NCBI GenBank assembly: GCA_958369225.1
Contig: CATXID010000001.1
Location: 248,001 to 312,000, forward strand
Reading direction: 5' to 3'
DNA: 64,000 bases
Source of the DNA: an uncultured Collinsella sp.
GTDB taxonomy: Bacteria; Actinomycetota; Coriobacteriia; Coriobacteriales; Coriobacteriaceae
The translations under genes were made by a program, and so were the position numbers. The notes below the pieces were generated by a model that saw nothing but the letters and a program-made list of their open reading frames with translations, was not told the origin of the DNA and made no database searches. Positions 55,818 through 64,000 of this stretch are shown in pieces; the first letter of the stretch is position 1, and every line of letters begins with the position of its first letter.

Positions 55818-56291
55818 ATGCCGCGTCGTGCAGCAGCTAATCGTCGTGAGGTTCAGCCTGACGCCGTTTACAACAACCGCCTGGTGACTCAGCTCATCAA
55901 CAAGGTCCTTCTTGACGGCAAGAAGGCCACCGCTGAGCGCATCGTTTACACCGCTTTCGAGATCGTTGCCGAGAAGTCCGAGGGTGGCGACGCTCTCGCT
56001 ACCTTCAAGAAGGCTATGGACAACGTCAAGCCTACGCTCGAGGTTAAGCCCAAGCGTGTCGGTGGCGCTACCTATCAGGTCCCGATGGAGGTCAACTCCC
56101 GTCGTTCTACCGCTCTGGGTATCCGCTGGATCGTCAACTTCTCCCGCGCTCGCAAGGAGAAGACCATGGCCGAGCGTCTCGCCAACGAGATCCTCGACGC
56201 CTCCAACGGCCTGGGCGCTTCCGTCAAGAAGCGTGAGGACGTCTTCAAGATGGCCGAGGCCAACCGCGCGTTCTCTCACTATCGTTGGTAA
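55818..56291 (+). CDS. rpsG: 30S ribosomal protein S7
   Basis: This 157-residue 3' domain assembly protein starts MPRRAAANRREVQPDAVYNNRLVTQLINKVLLDGKK and ends HYRW, both canonical. ATG 55818 follows AAGGAG. It is cotranscribed with rpsL (73-bp gap) and fusA (19-bp gap). S7 is the usual translational regulator of this operon. Confidence 0.97.
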   Translation: MPRRAAANRREVQPDAVYNNRLVTQLINKVLLDGKKATAERIVYTAFEIVAEKSEGGDALATFKKAMDNVKPTLEVKPKRVGGATYQVPMEVNSRRSTALGIRWIVNFSRARKEKTMAERLANEILDASNGLGASVKKREDVFKMAEANRAFSHYRW

Positions 56292-56310
56292 GTTAAGGTA
56301 AGGAACTAAC

Positions 56311-58410
56311 ATGGCTAAGCCTAAGTACAAGCTTTCCGATACCCGTAACATCGGCATCATGGCCCACATCGATGCCGGTAAGACCACCACGACCGAGCGT
56401 ATTCTTTACTACACCGGTAAGACCCACAAGATCGGTGAGGTCCATGAGGGCGCTGCCACCATGGACTGGATGGTTCAGGAGCAGGAGCGCGGCGTAACCA
56501 TTACCTCCGCTGCTACCACCTGCTTCTGGAACAAGGACGGCAAGGACTACCGCATCCAGATCATCGACACCCCGGGCCACGTTGACTTCACCGCCGAGGT
56601 CGAGCGCTGCCTGCGCGTCCTCGATGGTGCTGTCGCCGTCTTCGACGCCGTTGCCGGCGTCCAGCCCCAGTCTGAGACCGTTTGGCGTCAGGCTTCTACC
56701 TTCAACGTCCCCCGTATCGCCTTCATCAACAAGTATGACCGCGTGGGTGCTGACTTCTTCAACGCTATCGAGACCATGAAGGATCGTCTCGATGCTAACG
56801 CCGTGGCCGCTCAGGTCCCGATGGGCGCCGAGGACAACTTCTGGGGTGTCATCGACCTGGTCACCATGACTGCATGGGACTTCAAGGCCGACGAGAAGGG
56901 CATGACCTACCCCGAGCCGATGGACGAGATCCCGGCTGAGTTTGCCGACATCGCTGCCGCCAAGCGCGAGGAGCTCCTTGACGCTGCTGCCAGCTTTGAC
57001 GATGAGCTCATGGAGAAGATCCTCATGGAGGAGGACTTCACCGTCGAGGAGCTCAAGGCTGCTCTGCGCAAGGGCGTTCTTGCCAACGAGCTCAACCTCG
57101 TCTTTGTGGGCTCCGCCTACAAGAACAAGGGCGTTCAGGAGCTGCTCGACGCTGTCGTCGACTACCTGCCCAGCCCGCTCGACGTTGAGGCCGTCACCGG
57201 TACCGATCCGGACACCGGCGAGGAGATCCAGCGTCATCCTTCCTTCGACGAGCCCTTCTCCGGCCTGGTCTTCAAGATCATGACCGACCCGTTCGTCGGT
57301 AAGCTCACCTACGTCCGCGTTTACTCCGGCCGCGCTGAGTCCGGCTCCTACGTGGTCAACGCTTCCAACGGTCAGCGCGAGCGCCTCGGCCGCATCCTCG
57401 AGATGAACGCCGCCGAGCGTATCGACCGTGACGACGCTGCCGCCGGCGACATCGTCGCTTGCGTCGGCTTCAAGAACTCCACCACCGGTGACACCCTGTG
57501 CGCCGAGGGCAAGGAGATCGTCCTCGAGAAGATCGAGTTCGCTAAGCCCGTTATCGACGTTGCCATCGAGCCCAAGACCAAGGCCGAGCAGGACAAGATG
57601 TCCCTGGCTCTGACCAAGCTCGCCGAGGAGGACCCGACCTTCCAGGTGTCCACCAACCACGAGACCGGCCAGACCATCATCGCCGGCATGGGCGAGCTGC
57701 ACCTCGAGATCATCGTCGACCGTCTGCTCCGCGAGTTCAAGGTTGACGCTAACGTTGGTAAGCCCCAGGTTGCCTACCGCGAGACCGCTGGTCACGACGT
57801 CGAGAAGGCTGAGGGCAAGTTCGTCCGTCAGTCCGGTGGTCGCGGTCAGTACGGCCACGCCGTCATCAAGCTCGAGAAGATGGAGGAGGGCTTCGGCTAC
57901 GAGTTCGTCAACGCTATCGTCGGCGGCGTCGTGCCCAAGGAGTACATCCCGTCCATCGACAAGGGCATCCAGGAGGCCCTGAACACCGGTGTTATCGCCG
58001 GCTTCCCGGTCCTCGACGTCAAGGTCACCCTGTTCGACGGTTCTTATCACGAGGTCGACTCCTCCGAGGCTGCCTTCAAGATTGCCGGTTCCATGGCTAT
58101 CAAGGACGCCCTCAAGAAGTCCGATCCGCAGCTGCTCGAGCCGATCATGGCTGTCGAGGTCGAGACCCCCGAGCAGTACATGGGCGACGTTATGGGCAAC
58201 CTCTCCGGTCGCCGCGGCAAGATCGAGGGCATGGAGGATCGCAAGAACAGCAAGCTCATCCGTGCCAAGGTGCCGCTGGGCGAGATGTTCGGTTACGCTA
58301 CCGACCTTCGCTCCCAGACCCAGGGCCGTGCATCCTACACGATGCAGTTCGACTCTTATGAGCCCGCGCCCAAGTCCATCGTGGACGAGGTCATGAGCAA
58401 GAACGCCTAA
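56311..58410 (+). CDS. fusA: Elongation factor G
   Basis: This 699-residue translocation GTPase has G1 AHIDAGKTTT near residues 17-26, DTPGHVDF near 83-90 and NKYDR near 137, followed by domains II-V with VDVKVTLFDGSYHEVDSSE and the C-terminal RGRASYTMQFDSYEP-like signature (QGRASYTMQFD). It is of normal length. AAGGAA precedes the ATG. In many bacteria tuf follows, but here rpsJ is next and tuf lies at 1.9 kb. Confidence 0.98.
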   Translation: MAKPKYKLSDTRNIGIMAHIDAGKTTTTERILYYTGKTHKIGEVHEGAATMDWMVQEQERGVTITSAATTCFWNKDGKDYRIQIIDTPGHVDFTAEVERCLRVLDGAVAVFDAVAGVQPQSETVWRQASTFNVPRIAFINKYDRVGADFFNAIETMKDRLDANAVAAQVPMGAEDNFWGVIDLVTMTAWDFKADEKGMTYPEPMDEIPAEFADIAAAKREELLDAAASFDDELMEKILMEEDFTVEELKAALRKGVLANELNLVFVGSAYKNKGVQELLDAVVDYLPSPLDVEAVTGTDPDTGEEIQRHPSFDEPFSGLVFKIMTDPFVGKLTYVRVYSGRAESGSYVVNASNGQRERLGRILEMNAAERIDRDDAAAGDIVACVGFKNSTTGDTLCAEGKEIVLEKIEFAKPVIDVAIEPKTKAEQDKMSLALTKLAEEDPTFQVSTNHETGQTIIAGMGELHLEIIVDRLLREFKVDANVGKPQVAYRETAGHDVEKAEGKFVRQSGGRGQYGHAVIKLEKMEEGFGYEFVNAIVGGVVPKEYIPSIDKGIQEALNTGVIAGFPVLDVKVTLFDGSYHEVDSSEAAFKIAGSMAIKDALKKSDPQLLEPIMAVEVETPEQYMGDVMGNLSGRRGKIEGMEDRKNSKLIRAKVPLGEMFGYATDLRSQTQGRASYTMQFDSYEPAPKSIVDEVMSKNA

Positions 58411-58470
58411 GTTCGAGCTCCCTGTTACGTAATCTGCGAGAACATCTCTCGCACTCTTTGGAGGTTTAAG

Positions 58471-58779
58471 TTGGCTACCCAGAAGATCCGCATTCGCCTC
58501 AAGGGCTATGATCACGAGGTCGTCGATCAGTCCGCGAAGCTCATCGTCGAGACCGCTCAGAAGACCGGCGCTCGCGTTTCCGGTCCTGTCCCCCTGCCCA
58601 CCGAGCGCAACCTGTACACGGTTATCCGCTCGCCGCACGTGAACAAGGACTCCCGTGAGCAGTTCGAGATGCGCACCCACAAGCGCCTCATCGACATCCT
58701 CGACCCCACCTCGGGCACCGTTGATTCGCTCATGCGTCTCGACCTCCCCGCTGGCGTCGACATCGACATCAAGCTCTAA
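58471..58779 (+). CDS. rpsJ: 30S ribosomal protein S10
   Basis: This 102-residue protein starts at TTG (ATQKIRIRLKGYDHEVVDQ) behind GGAGG. The GPVPLPTERNLYTVIRSPHVNKDSREQFEMRTHKR segment is diagnostic. S10 (NusE) also partners NusG in coupling transcription and translation. It lies 60 bp after fusA and is followed by a strong terminator, so it is cut off from the other S10-operon genes (rplC onward), which are not in the window at this place. Confidence 0.96.
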   Translation: MATQKIRIRLKGYDHEVVDQSAKLIVETAQKTGARVSGPVPLPTERNLYTVIRSPHVNKDSREQFEMRTHKRLIDILDPTSGTVDSLMRLDLPAGVDIDIKL

Positions 58780-58800
58780 GCGATATCGCTCATAGCTTAC

Positions 58801-58837
58801 AGAGCCCCGCTGCCATTACGGTAGCGGGGCTCTTTTG
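58801..58837 (+). terminator. Terminator after rpsJ
   Basis: AGAGCCCCGCTGCC (58801-58814) / GGTAGCGGGGCTCT (58820-58833), then TTTTG. Confidence 0.9.
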
Positions 58838-58895
58838 TTTTGTATGATGGCCTCCGGGGCCCGGATAATGCGGCCGAATGGGTGGCTGTGGCGCC

Positions 58896-59672
58896 TTATT
58901 TACCAATGGGACGCAGAGATGCCTCCTCAAAATGGAAGGATCGCAAGTCGTCTTCTGTCTCGATGCACGCGCGACCAAAGTCATCGACGGTTTTAAAGAT
59001 GCCACGCGCCAGCTCGTCACCGGCAGGGGAACGGGCGATAACGTGCTCCCCAATCCAATTGAGATGACCGATATAGTCATCGCGGACGGGCGCGAGCGGT
59101 CCAGCGTCTTCTTCCATGGCTTTGAGACGCTCTGCCCATGCATCTACAGCTTCTATAACTGTGTGATAGACCTCATCGAGGAGCATATCGACGGAGGGAA
59201 CGTTCTCGTTGAGATCCGAGAGACCGATTGCCGGCAGGCCGCCATCGGGAACCTCCGAAGGCACATAGTTCACATTGACGCCAATGCCGCAGACGGCGAA
59301 GGGCATGCCCTCGTTGTCACGAGCCGCCTCGACCAAGATACCGCCGAGTTTGCGCCCTCGCGCGACGAGGTCGTTGGGCCATTTGAGGCCAATCTCGTTT
59401 GCAAGACACTGCTTTTCGAGTGCCTCGAGCACCGCTAGGCCGCTGACGGCGGCAAGACCAGAGTACTTTGCAGGATTAACGCATGGACGCAGGACAATCG
59501 AAAGCAATAGGTTGCCGGCGGTTGAATCCCACTTGTGGCCGCGTCTGCCGCGTCCTGCCGTTTGCGCGCGGGCGGCAAGTCCCGTACCGTGCGGCGCACC
59601 CTGTTTTCCTGCTTCGAGCAGGTCATCGTTGGTCGATCCGGTTACGTCGACTATCGTTAATTGGGCATCCAT
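58896..59672 (-). CDS. birA: Biotin-[acetyl-CoA-carboxylase] ligase, monofunctional
   Basis: This 258-residue enzyme activates biotin to biotinyl-AMP and transfers it to the carrier protein of acetyl-CoA carboxylase. Motifs are STNDD, the biotin loop GRGRRGHKW (about 40-48), KWPNDL and GIGVNVNY. There is no N-terminal HTH, so it is not a repressor. The start is ATG 59672, ten bases after GGAGG. It is divergent from the fatty acid genes and shares their control region, consistent with supply of holo-carboxylase for malonyl-CoA. Confidence 0.93.
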   Translation of the reverse strand: MDAQLTIVDVTGSTNDDLLEAGKQGAPHGTGLAARAQTAGRGRRGHKWDSTAGNLLLSIVLRPCVNPAKYSGLAAVSGLAVLEALEKQCLANEIGLKWPNDLVARGRKLGGILVEAARDNEGMPFAVCGIGVNVNYVPSEVPDGGLPAIGLSDLNENVPSVDMLLDEVYHTVIEAVDAWAERLKAMEEDAGPLAPVRDDYIGHLNWIGEHVIARSPAGDELARGIFKTVDDFGRACIETEDDLRSFHFEEASLRPIGK

Positions 59673-59767
59673 AGCGGCTGCTACCTCCTTAATGATCAAG
59701 TGAATGACGCAATGGTGTCGAGAGATAGACACAATGTGAAGCCTTTGTCGCATTTGGACAATTTAAT

Positions 59768-59831
59768 GTTAACACGTCAACAAAGCGAAGAATGCGCTAT
59801 CCTCTCTTGGTCGATGTAAACACGTCAACAA
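59768..59831. promoter_or_regulatory. Repeated AACACGTCAACAA motifs between birA and fabH
   Basis: AACACGTCAACAA occurs at 59771-59783 and at 59819-59831, 48 bp apart. Each is part of an imperfect palindrome of the type GTTAACACGTCAAC. TATCCT at 59798-59803 lies between as a possible -10. The sites fit operators for a fatty-acid regulator (FabT, FapR or FasR type), identity unknown. Confidence 0.6.
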
Positions 59832-59848
59832 CTCAAAGGAGGTTAGTG

Positions 59849-60808
59849 ATGGGTTTCACGATACTGGGAACGGGCTCGGCCCTTCCCGAGCGCAGCGTTT
59901 CCAACGACGTGCTGTCCGAGTTCCTGGACACCTCGGATGAGTGGATTTTTACCCGCACGGGGATCAAGAGCCGCCATGTGTGCACCACCGAGTCACTCGA
60001 CGACCTTGCCGTGGCGGCGAGCGAGCAAGCGCTCCAGGCGTCCGGAATCGATGCGAGCCAGTTGGATCTTATCGTCTGTTCGACGACGACGGGCGATCAT
60101 CTCGTTCCCGCCGAAGCGTGCGCCGTTGCCGAGCGCCTGGGTGCCACATGTCCTGCCTTCGACGTTTCGGCGGCTTGTGCCGGCTTCGTATTTGCGCTCG
60201 ATGTCGCCGAGGGCTATATCGCCCGAGCTCGCGCCAAGCACGTGCTGGTCGTTGCCGCCGAGCAGATGACGCGCGCGCTCGACTGGACCGACCGTGCCAC
60301 GTGCGTGCTCTTTGGCGATGGCGCGGGTGCTGCGGTCATAGAGGCTGGGGGAGACAGCCCCCTTGCCGTTGAGCTTTCGACGGCGCCCGACGTCGAGACG
60401 TTGCGCGTTCCCGGTCTGGTCGGCAACTCGCCATTTAAGGCTTCCGCAGATAGCGAGAGCGTGCTTTCCATGAACGGCCGTCGCGTCTTCAAGTTTGGCG
60501 TCAATGCTATCTGTGACACGGTCAACAAGCTTGCCTGCGACGCGAGCATCGCGGTCGAGGACATCGACCACTTTGTATTCCATCAGGCTAACGAACGAAT
60601 CTTGAGCCAGGCAGTCAAACGCCTAGGTGTGCCGGACGACCGCGTGGTCCGAACGTTGCGTGAAACCGGCAACATCTCGAGCGCCTGCATTCCGCTTGCT
60701 CTCGATCGACTTGCAAATACCGGCGCACTGCACGCGGGCGACACCATCGCCCTGGTCGGATTTGGCGCCGGCTTGGATGTGGGTGGCTATCTACTTCGCT
60801 GGAAGTAG
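59849..60808 (+). CDS. fabH: Beta-ketoacyl-ACP synthase III
   Basis: This 319-residue enzyme starts fatty acid synthesis by condensing acetyl- or branched acyl-CoA with malonyl-ACP. The catalytic triad is visible: C110 in DVSAACAGF, His in FVFHQANERIL and Asn in RETGNISSA. ATG 59849 follows GGAGG. The frame extends upstream to 59792 across the operator. It is the first gene of the fab cluster, with acpP 52 bp downstream. Confidence 0.95.
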   Translation: MGFTILGTGSALPERSVSNDVLSEFLDTSDEWIFTRTGIKSRHVCTTESLDDLAVAASEQALQASGIDASQLDLIVCSTTTGDHLVPAEACAVAERLGATCPAFDVSAACAGFVFALDVAEGYIARARAKHVLVVAAEQMTRALDWTDRATCVLFGDGAGAAVIEAGGDSPLAVELSTAPDVETLRVPGLVGNSPFKASADSESVLSMNGRRVFKFGVNAICDTVNKLACDASIAVEDIDHFVFHQANERILSQAVKRLGVPDDRVVRTLRETGNISSACIPLALDRLANTGALHAGDTIALVGFGAGLDVGGYLLRWK

Positions 60809-60860
60809 TTGCACATAGGAAATGAAAACGCCCCTGGGGCACAAACAAAGGAGAACTACC

Positions 60861-61097
60861 ATGGCAGATCAGAAGACCTTCGAGCGCGTTTGCGACGTTA
60901 TCCGCGAGACCGCCGGCCTTGACGATGTCGAGATGAAGCCCGAGTCCACGCTCGAGGAGATTGGCCTCGACAGCCTGGGCACCGTCGAGATCCTCGTTGC
61001 CGTCGAGGACGAGTTTGGCATTGAGCTTGATACCGAGGAGAACCCCAAGACGGTCGGCGAGTTCGTCGATACGGTCGAGGCGGCATTGGAGAAGTAG
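60861..61097 (+). CDS. acpP: Acyl carrier protein
   Basis: This 78-residue acidic four-helix protein carries acyl chains on phosphopantetheine attached to S38 in GLDSLGTVE. AAAGGAG lies eight bases before ATG 60861. The frame opens earlier without a ribosome site. Its stop overlaps a possible GTG start of fabK. Confidence 0.95.
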   Translation: MADQKTFERVCDVIRETAGLDDVEMKPESTLEEIGLDSLGTVEILVAVEDEFGIELDTEENPKTVGEFVDTVEAALEK

Positions 61098-61099
61098 TG

Positions 61100-62044
61100 A
61101 TGCTCAAGTCTCCTCTCTGCGATCTGCTCGGCATCGAAAAGCCCGTGTTCCAGGGCGGCATGGCCTGGATTGCCGACGCCTCGCTGGCATCTGCCGTGTC
61201 CGAGGCGGGCGGCTTAGGCATTATCGCGGCCATGAATGCCGATGCAAACTGGCTGCGCGATCAGATTCACGAGCTGCGCGCCAAGACGGATAAGCCCTTT
61301 GGCGTCAACGTTATGCTCATGAGCCCGTTTGTCGACGAGGTCGCACAAGTGGTGATTGATGAGCAGGTGCCCGTTGTGGTGACCGGCGCCGGCAATCCCA
61401 CCAAGTACATGAAGGCGTGGAACGAGGCGGACATCAAGGTCATCCCGGTCGTTGCCTCGGTGGCGCTGGCTCGTCTCGTGGCGCGTCGCGGAGCCACTGC
61501 CGTGGTTGCCGAGGGCACCGAATCAGGCGGCCATATTGGCGAGACCTCGACGATGGCGCTTGTCCCGCAGGTTGTCGATGCGGTCGATATTCCCGTGGTT
61601 GCGGCTGGCGGCATCGCCGATGGTCGCGGCGTGGCGGCGGCCTTTATGCTCGGCGCCGCCGGCGTCCAGGTGGGAACACGCTTTCTGGTTGCAAACGAGT
61701 GCACCGTATCCGAACAGTACAAAGAGCTGGTGCTCAAAGCGGGCGACACGTCGACTCGTGCGACCGGTCGCTCGACGGGACATCCGGTTCGCGCCCTCAA
61801 GAGCCCCTTCACCAACGCGTATGCCAAGAACGAGGCGGCGGGCGCAAGCCCCGAGGAGCTCGAGGCCATGGGCACGGGCGCGCTTCGTAAGGCCGCAAAG
61901 GACGGTAATTACGAAGAGGGTTCGTATTTGTGCGGACAGATTGCCGGCATGGTCAACGAGCGCCAGAGCGCTCGCGAAATCGTCGACGATCTGGTCGATG
62001 GCGCCGAGCACGTCCTGAAGGGTGCGTCCGCATGGGTAGCGTAG
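61100..62044 (+). CDS. fabK: Enoyl-ACP reductase II (FMN-dependent)
   Basis: This 314-residue TIM-barrel flavoenzyme of the nitronate monooxygenase/FabK family reduces the enoyl-ACP double bond. Motifs are PVFQGGMAWIA at the start, the GTESGGHIGETSTMALVPQV loop and VAAGGIADGRGVAAAFMLGAAGVQVGTRF for flavin phosphate binding. It replaces triclosan-sensitive FabI, none of which is seen here. The ATG at 61100 or the GTG at 61097 may be used. The 3' end overlaps fabD by 13 bp. Confidence 0.92.
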   Translation: MLKSPLCDLLGIEKPVFQGGMAWIADASLASAVSEAGGLGIIAAMNADANWLRDQIHELRAKTDKPFGVNVMLMSPFVDEVAQVVIDEQVPVVVTGAGNPTKYMKAWNEADIKVIPVVASVALARLVARRGATAVVAEGTESGGHIGETSTMALVPQVVDAVDIPVVAAGGIADGRGVAAAFMLGAAGVQVGTRFLVANECTVSEQYKELVLKAGDTSTRATGRSTGHPVRALKSPFTNAYAKNEAAGASPEELEAMGTGALRKAAKDGNYEEGSYLCGQIAGMVNERQSAREIVDDLVDGAEHVLKGASAWVA

Positions 62045-62958
62045 CGTTTCTGTTTGCCGGCCAGGGTGCCCAGCATCCCGCGATGGGCGTCGGCCTCATC
62101 GAAGCATCGCCGGCGGCCGCCGAGGTGTTCGCCATTGCCGACGAGGTGCGCCCGGGGACGAGCGAACAGTGCCGGAGCGCCTCCAAGGAGGAGCTCTCAC
62201 AGACCGAGAACACGCAGCCCTGCGTGTTCGTGCACGACTTGGCTGTCGCCGTCGCCCTGCGCGAGCGCGGCGTGGTGCCTGCCGCCTGTGCGGGATTCTC
62301 GCTGGGCGAGGTCGCTGCACTCACTTTTGCGGGGGCATTTGATACGCGAGCGGGTTTTGATCTCGTGTGTGAGCGCGCGGCATTGATGGCCACGGCGGCC
62401 GAGCGTCACCACGGCGGCATGCGCGCCGTCATCAAGCTCGATGCGGCGCAGGTCGAGGGCCTGGCAAAACAGGCAGGCGAGGACTGCTGGCCGGTCAACT
62501 ACAACAGCCCGCAGCAGACGGTTGTGGCCGGAGCGCCCGAGGCACTGCATGCCCTCGACGTCTTGGTAAAAGAGGTCGGCGGTCGCGCCATGAAGGTCGC
62601 GGTGTCGGGTGCATTCCATAGCCCCTATATGGCCGAGGCGACTGAGGGGCTGGCGACGTATATCCAAGACGGTCACGCGCCGTCTCCGCTGCTCATTCCG
62701 GTCATGGCAAATATGACGGCGGCGCCCTATCCGGCCGACCCGCAGGCGGCATCGGAGGTGCTGGCCAACCAGGTGAGTCATGCCGTGCGTTGGGTCGACA
62801 CGCTGCATGCTCTGCAGGATCAAGGCATCGACACGTTTATTGAGGTCGGCCCCGGCAAAACGCTGTCCGGCCTGGTCAAGCGTACGTTGAGCGACGTTCG
62901 CGTGTATTCGTGCGAAACGGCCGAGCAGGTCGCGGCTATTGCCGACGAGCTCGCATAG
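62032..62958 (+). CDS. fabD: Malonyl-CoA:ACP transacylase
   Basis: This 308-residue enzyme moves malonyl groups from CoA to ACP. The N-terminal FLFAGQGAQ and nucleophile S90 in AGFSLGEV are present, and the catalytic His is in SGAFHSPYM. ATG 62032 lies inside the end of fabK, as expected for coupled translation. The longer open frame is in the overlap and not used. Confidence 0.94.
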   Translation: MGSVAFLFAGQGAQHPAMGVGLIEASPAAAEVFAIADEVRPGTSEQCRSASKEELSQTENTQPCVFVHDLAVAVALRERGVVPAACAGFSLGEVAALTFAGAFDTRAGFDLVCERAALMATAAERHHGGMRAVIKLDAAQVEGLAKQAGEDCWPVNYNSPQQTVVAGAPEALHALDVLVKEVGGRAMKVAVSGAFHSPYMAEATEGLATYIQDGHAPSPLLIPVMANMTAAPYPADPQAASEVLANQVSHAVRWVDTLHALQDQGIDTFIEVGPGKTLSGLVKRTLSDVRVYSCETAEQVAAIADELA

Positions 62959-62988
62959 TCAACAGGGCTGTAACCCGAAAGGAATGAC

Positions 62989-63762
62989 ATGGGCAACTTG
63001 AACAACGGCGCGCTCGAGCGCAACGACTTACGTCGCGTGGCGCTGGTCACGGGCGGCTCGCGCGGCATCGGTCGCGCTTGTGCCGTGGGCCTGGCGGAGG
63101 ATGGCTACGATATCGCTGTCGTCTATGCCGGCAGCGTCGATGCGGCGCACGAGACGTGCGAAGCCTGCGAGGCGTCAGGCGCCACGGCGCGCGCATATCA
63201 ATGTGACGTGGCCGACCCCGATGCCGTCAACACATGCGTGGAGACGGTCCTGAGTGACTTTGGCTCCATTTGGGCGCTCGTCAACAACGCCGGCATCACG
63301 CGCGACGGCCTGCTCATGCGTATGGGCGATGACGCCTTCGACCGCGTGCTCGATGTCAATCTCAAAGGCACGTTCAATATGACGCGCGCGCTCACCAAGA
63401 CCTTTATGCGTCAGCGCGGCGGTTGCGTCGTCAACATGAGCTCGGTCGTGGGCCTGATGGGTAATGCCGGGCAAACCAACTACGCTGCCTCCAAGGCGGG
63501 CGTGATAGGGCTTACCAAGGCGGTGGCGCGCGAGCTTGCGCCCCGCGGCGTACGAGTGAACGCGGTCGCCCCCGGGTTTGTCGAGACCGATATGACGGCA
63601 AAGCTCTCGGAGAAGGTGCGTGCGGCAACCGAGGAGCAGATCCCCCTTAAGCGCATGGCGCGCCCCGAGGAAGTAGCCGGCGTGGTGTGCTTTCTGGCGA
63701 GCGATGCGGCTGCCTACATTACGGGCGAAGTCGTGCGCGTCGACGGTGGAATGGCGATGTAG
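62989..63762 (+). CDS. fabG: 3-oxoacyl-ACP reductase
   Basis: This 257-residue NADPH-dependent short-chain dehydrogenase has the cofactor motif VTGGSRGIG near residues 19-27, NNAG, catalytic Ser in VNMSSVVG, and YAASK with Tyr and Lys. Extra N-terminal residues (GNLNNGALERNDLRR) precede the Rossmann fold. GAAAGGA precedes the ATG. It lies 30 bp after fabD and 39 bp before fabF. Confidence 0.95.
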   Translation: MGNLNNGALERNDLRRVALVTGGSRGIGRACAVGLAEDGYDIAVVYAGSVDAAHETCEACEASGATARAYQCDVADPDAVNTCVETVLSDFGSIWALVNNAGITRDGLLMRMGDDAFDRVLDVNLKGTFNMTRALTKTFMRQRGGCVVNMSSVVGLMGNAGQTNYAASKAGVIGLTKAVARELAPRGVRVNAVAPGFVETDMTAKLSEKVRAATEEQIPLKRMARPEEVAGVVCFLASDAAAYITGEVVRVDGGMAM

Positions 63763-63801
63763 AAACCAGGGCCGAAGAACGGCTTGAATGAGGAGACCAA
63801 G

Positions 63802-64000
63802 ATGGAACAGAGAGTTGCAATCACCGGCATCGGTGCTGTATCGCCGCTCGGTAACACCGCGCTTGCCACCTGGGCGGCCATGTGCGCCGGGACCTGTGGC
63901 ATCGGTCCGATTACGCACTTCGATACGGATGCGTTTGCCGTCAAGGTGGCGGCCGAGGTCAAGGGCTTTGACGGCAACGACTACTTTGGCAAGCACGATG
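63802..64000 (+). CDS. fabF: 3-oxoacyl-ACP synthase II (3' end outside window)
   Basis: Only the first 66 codons are visible, starting ATG 63802 after GAGGAG. The start MEQRVAITGIGAVSPLGNT is the canonical FabF N-terminus, with the VKVAAEVKGFD segment following. The enzyme extends acyl chains by condensing with malonyl-ACP. It is the last visible member of the fab operon. Confidence 0.93.
   Translation, partial: MEQRVAITGIGAVSPLGNTALATWAAMCAGTCGIGPITHFDTDAFAVKVAAEVKGFDGNDYFGKHD

Noticed and set aside
56293..58680. A 795-codon minus-strand frame opposite fusA
   Set aside because: Antisense to EF-G with the same low-complexity Val/Leu/Gly/Asp pattern.

Overview
The window looks like chromosome from a GC-rich Gram-positive anaerobe, most likely a gut Coriobacteriia such as Collinsella. 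The genus is my judgement from protein resemblance, not a search result. Supporting points are actinobacterial-looking RpoB/RpoC, a firmicute-like order yacP-tRNA-tuf-rpmG-secE-nusG-rplK-rplA, an FMN-type FabK in a type II fatty acid cluster, a FeoA-FeoB fusion, and strong use of PTS, alpha-glucoside and ferrous iron uptake genes.

Layout. 0-6 kb: the end of a NYN-domain RNase gene, five tRNA genes, tuf, rpmG, secE, nusG, rplK and rplA. 6-20.8 kb: mostly minus-strand accessory genes, namely a metallophosphoesterase with a ParB/BMP fusion, a MscS channel with a tiny exported peptide, a TrpXYZ-like ABC importer, a WYL regulator, asnS, an acyltransferase-SGNH protein, PTS EIIA (crr), an alpha/beta hydrolase (plus strand) and a zinc-ribbon membrane protein. 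21.3-28.9 kb: feoAB and an alpha-glucoside-type PTS/GH4 locus with its RpiR regulator. 29.1-30.3 kb: an MFS exporter. 30.5-37.7 kb: a four-gene minus-strand island. 38-41.8 kb: GH13, a DNA glycosylase, a flavodoxin-like protein and an aminotransferase. 41.9-58.8 kb: rplJ-rplL, galU, rpoB-rpoC, an ECF sigma/anti-sigma pair, and rpsL-rpsG-fusA-rpsJ. 58.9-64 kb: birA divergent from fabH-acpP-fabK-fabD-fabG-fabF (fabF cut by the window end).

The genes link into a few systems. The EIIBC at 24.0 kb has no EIIA domain and would take phosphate from crr at 17.6 kb, feeding sugar 6-phosphates to the GH4 enzyme. BirA beside the fab genes fits biotinylation of acetyl-CoA carboxylase. The island at 30.5-37.7 kb encodes a dynamin-like GTPase, a HerA-type ATPase with a Ser/Gly-rich insert, a WHH/HNH-type nuclease toxin and a small likely immunity protein. 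All four overlap or nearly abut. The island is bounded by a direct repeat made of the 3' end of the MFS gene plus a hairpin. I consider it the best candidate for an undescribed conflict or toxin-delivery system.

The second theme is intergenic structure. Several families of palindromes recur downstream of stop codons or upstream of ribosomal operons. Their arms differ between copies in ways that keep base pairing, which points to function as RNA hairpins (terminators, leaders or small RNAs). The most striking are two large nested palindromes with a shared core upstream of rplJ and rpsL, and a three-unit array of 57-bp hairpins at 843-1060.
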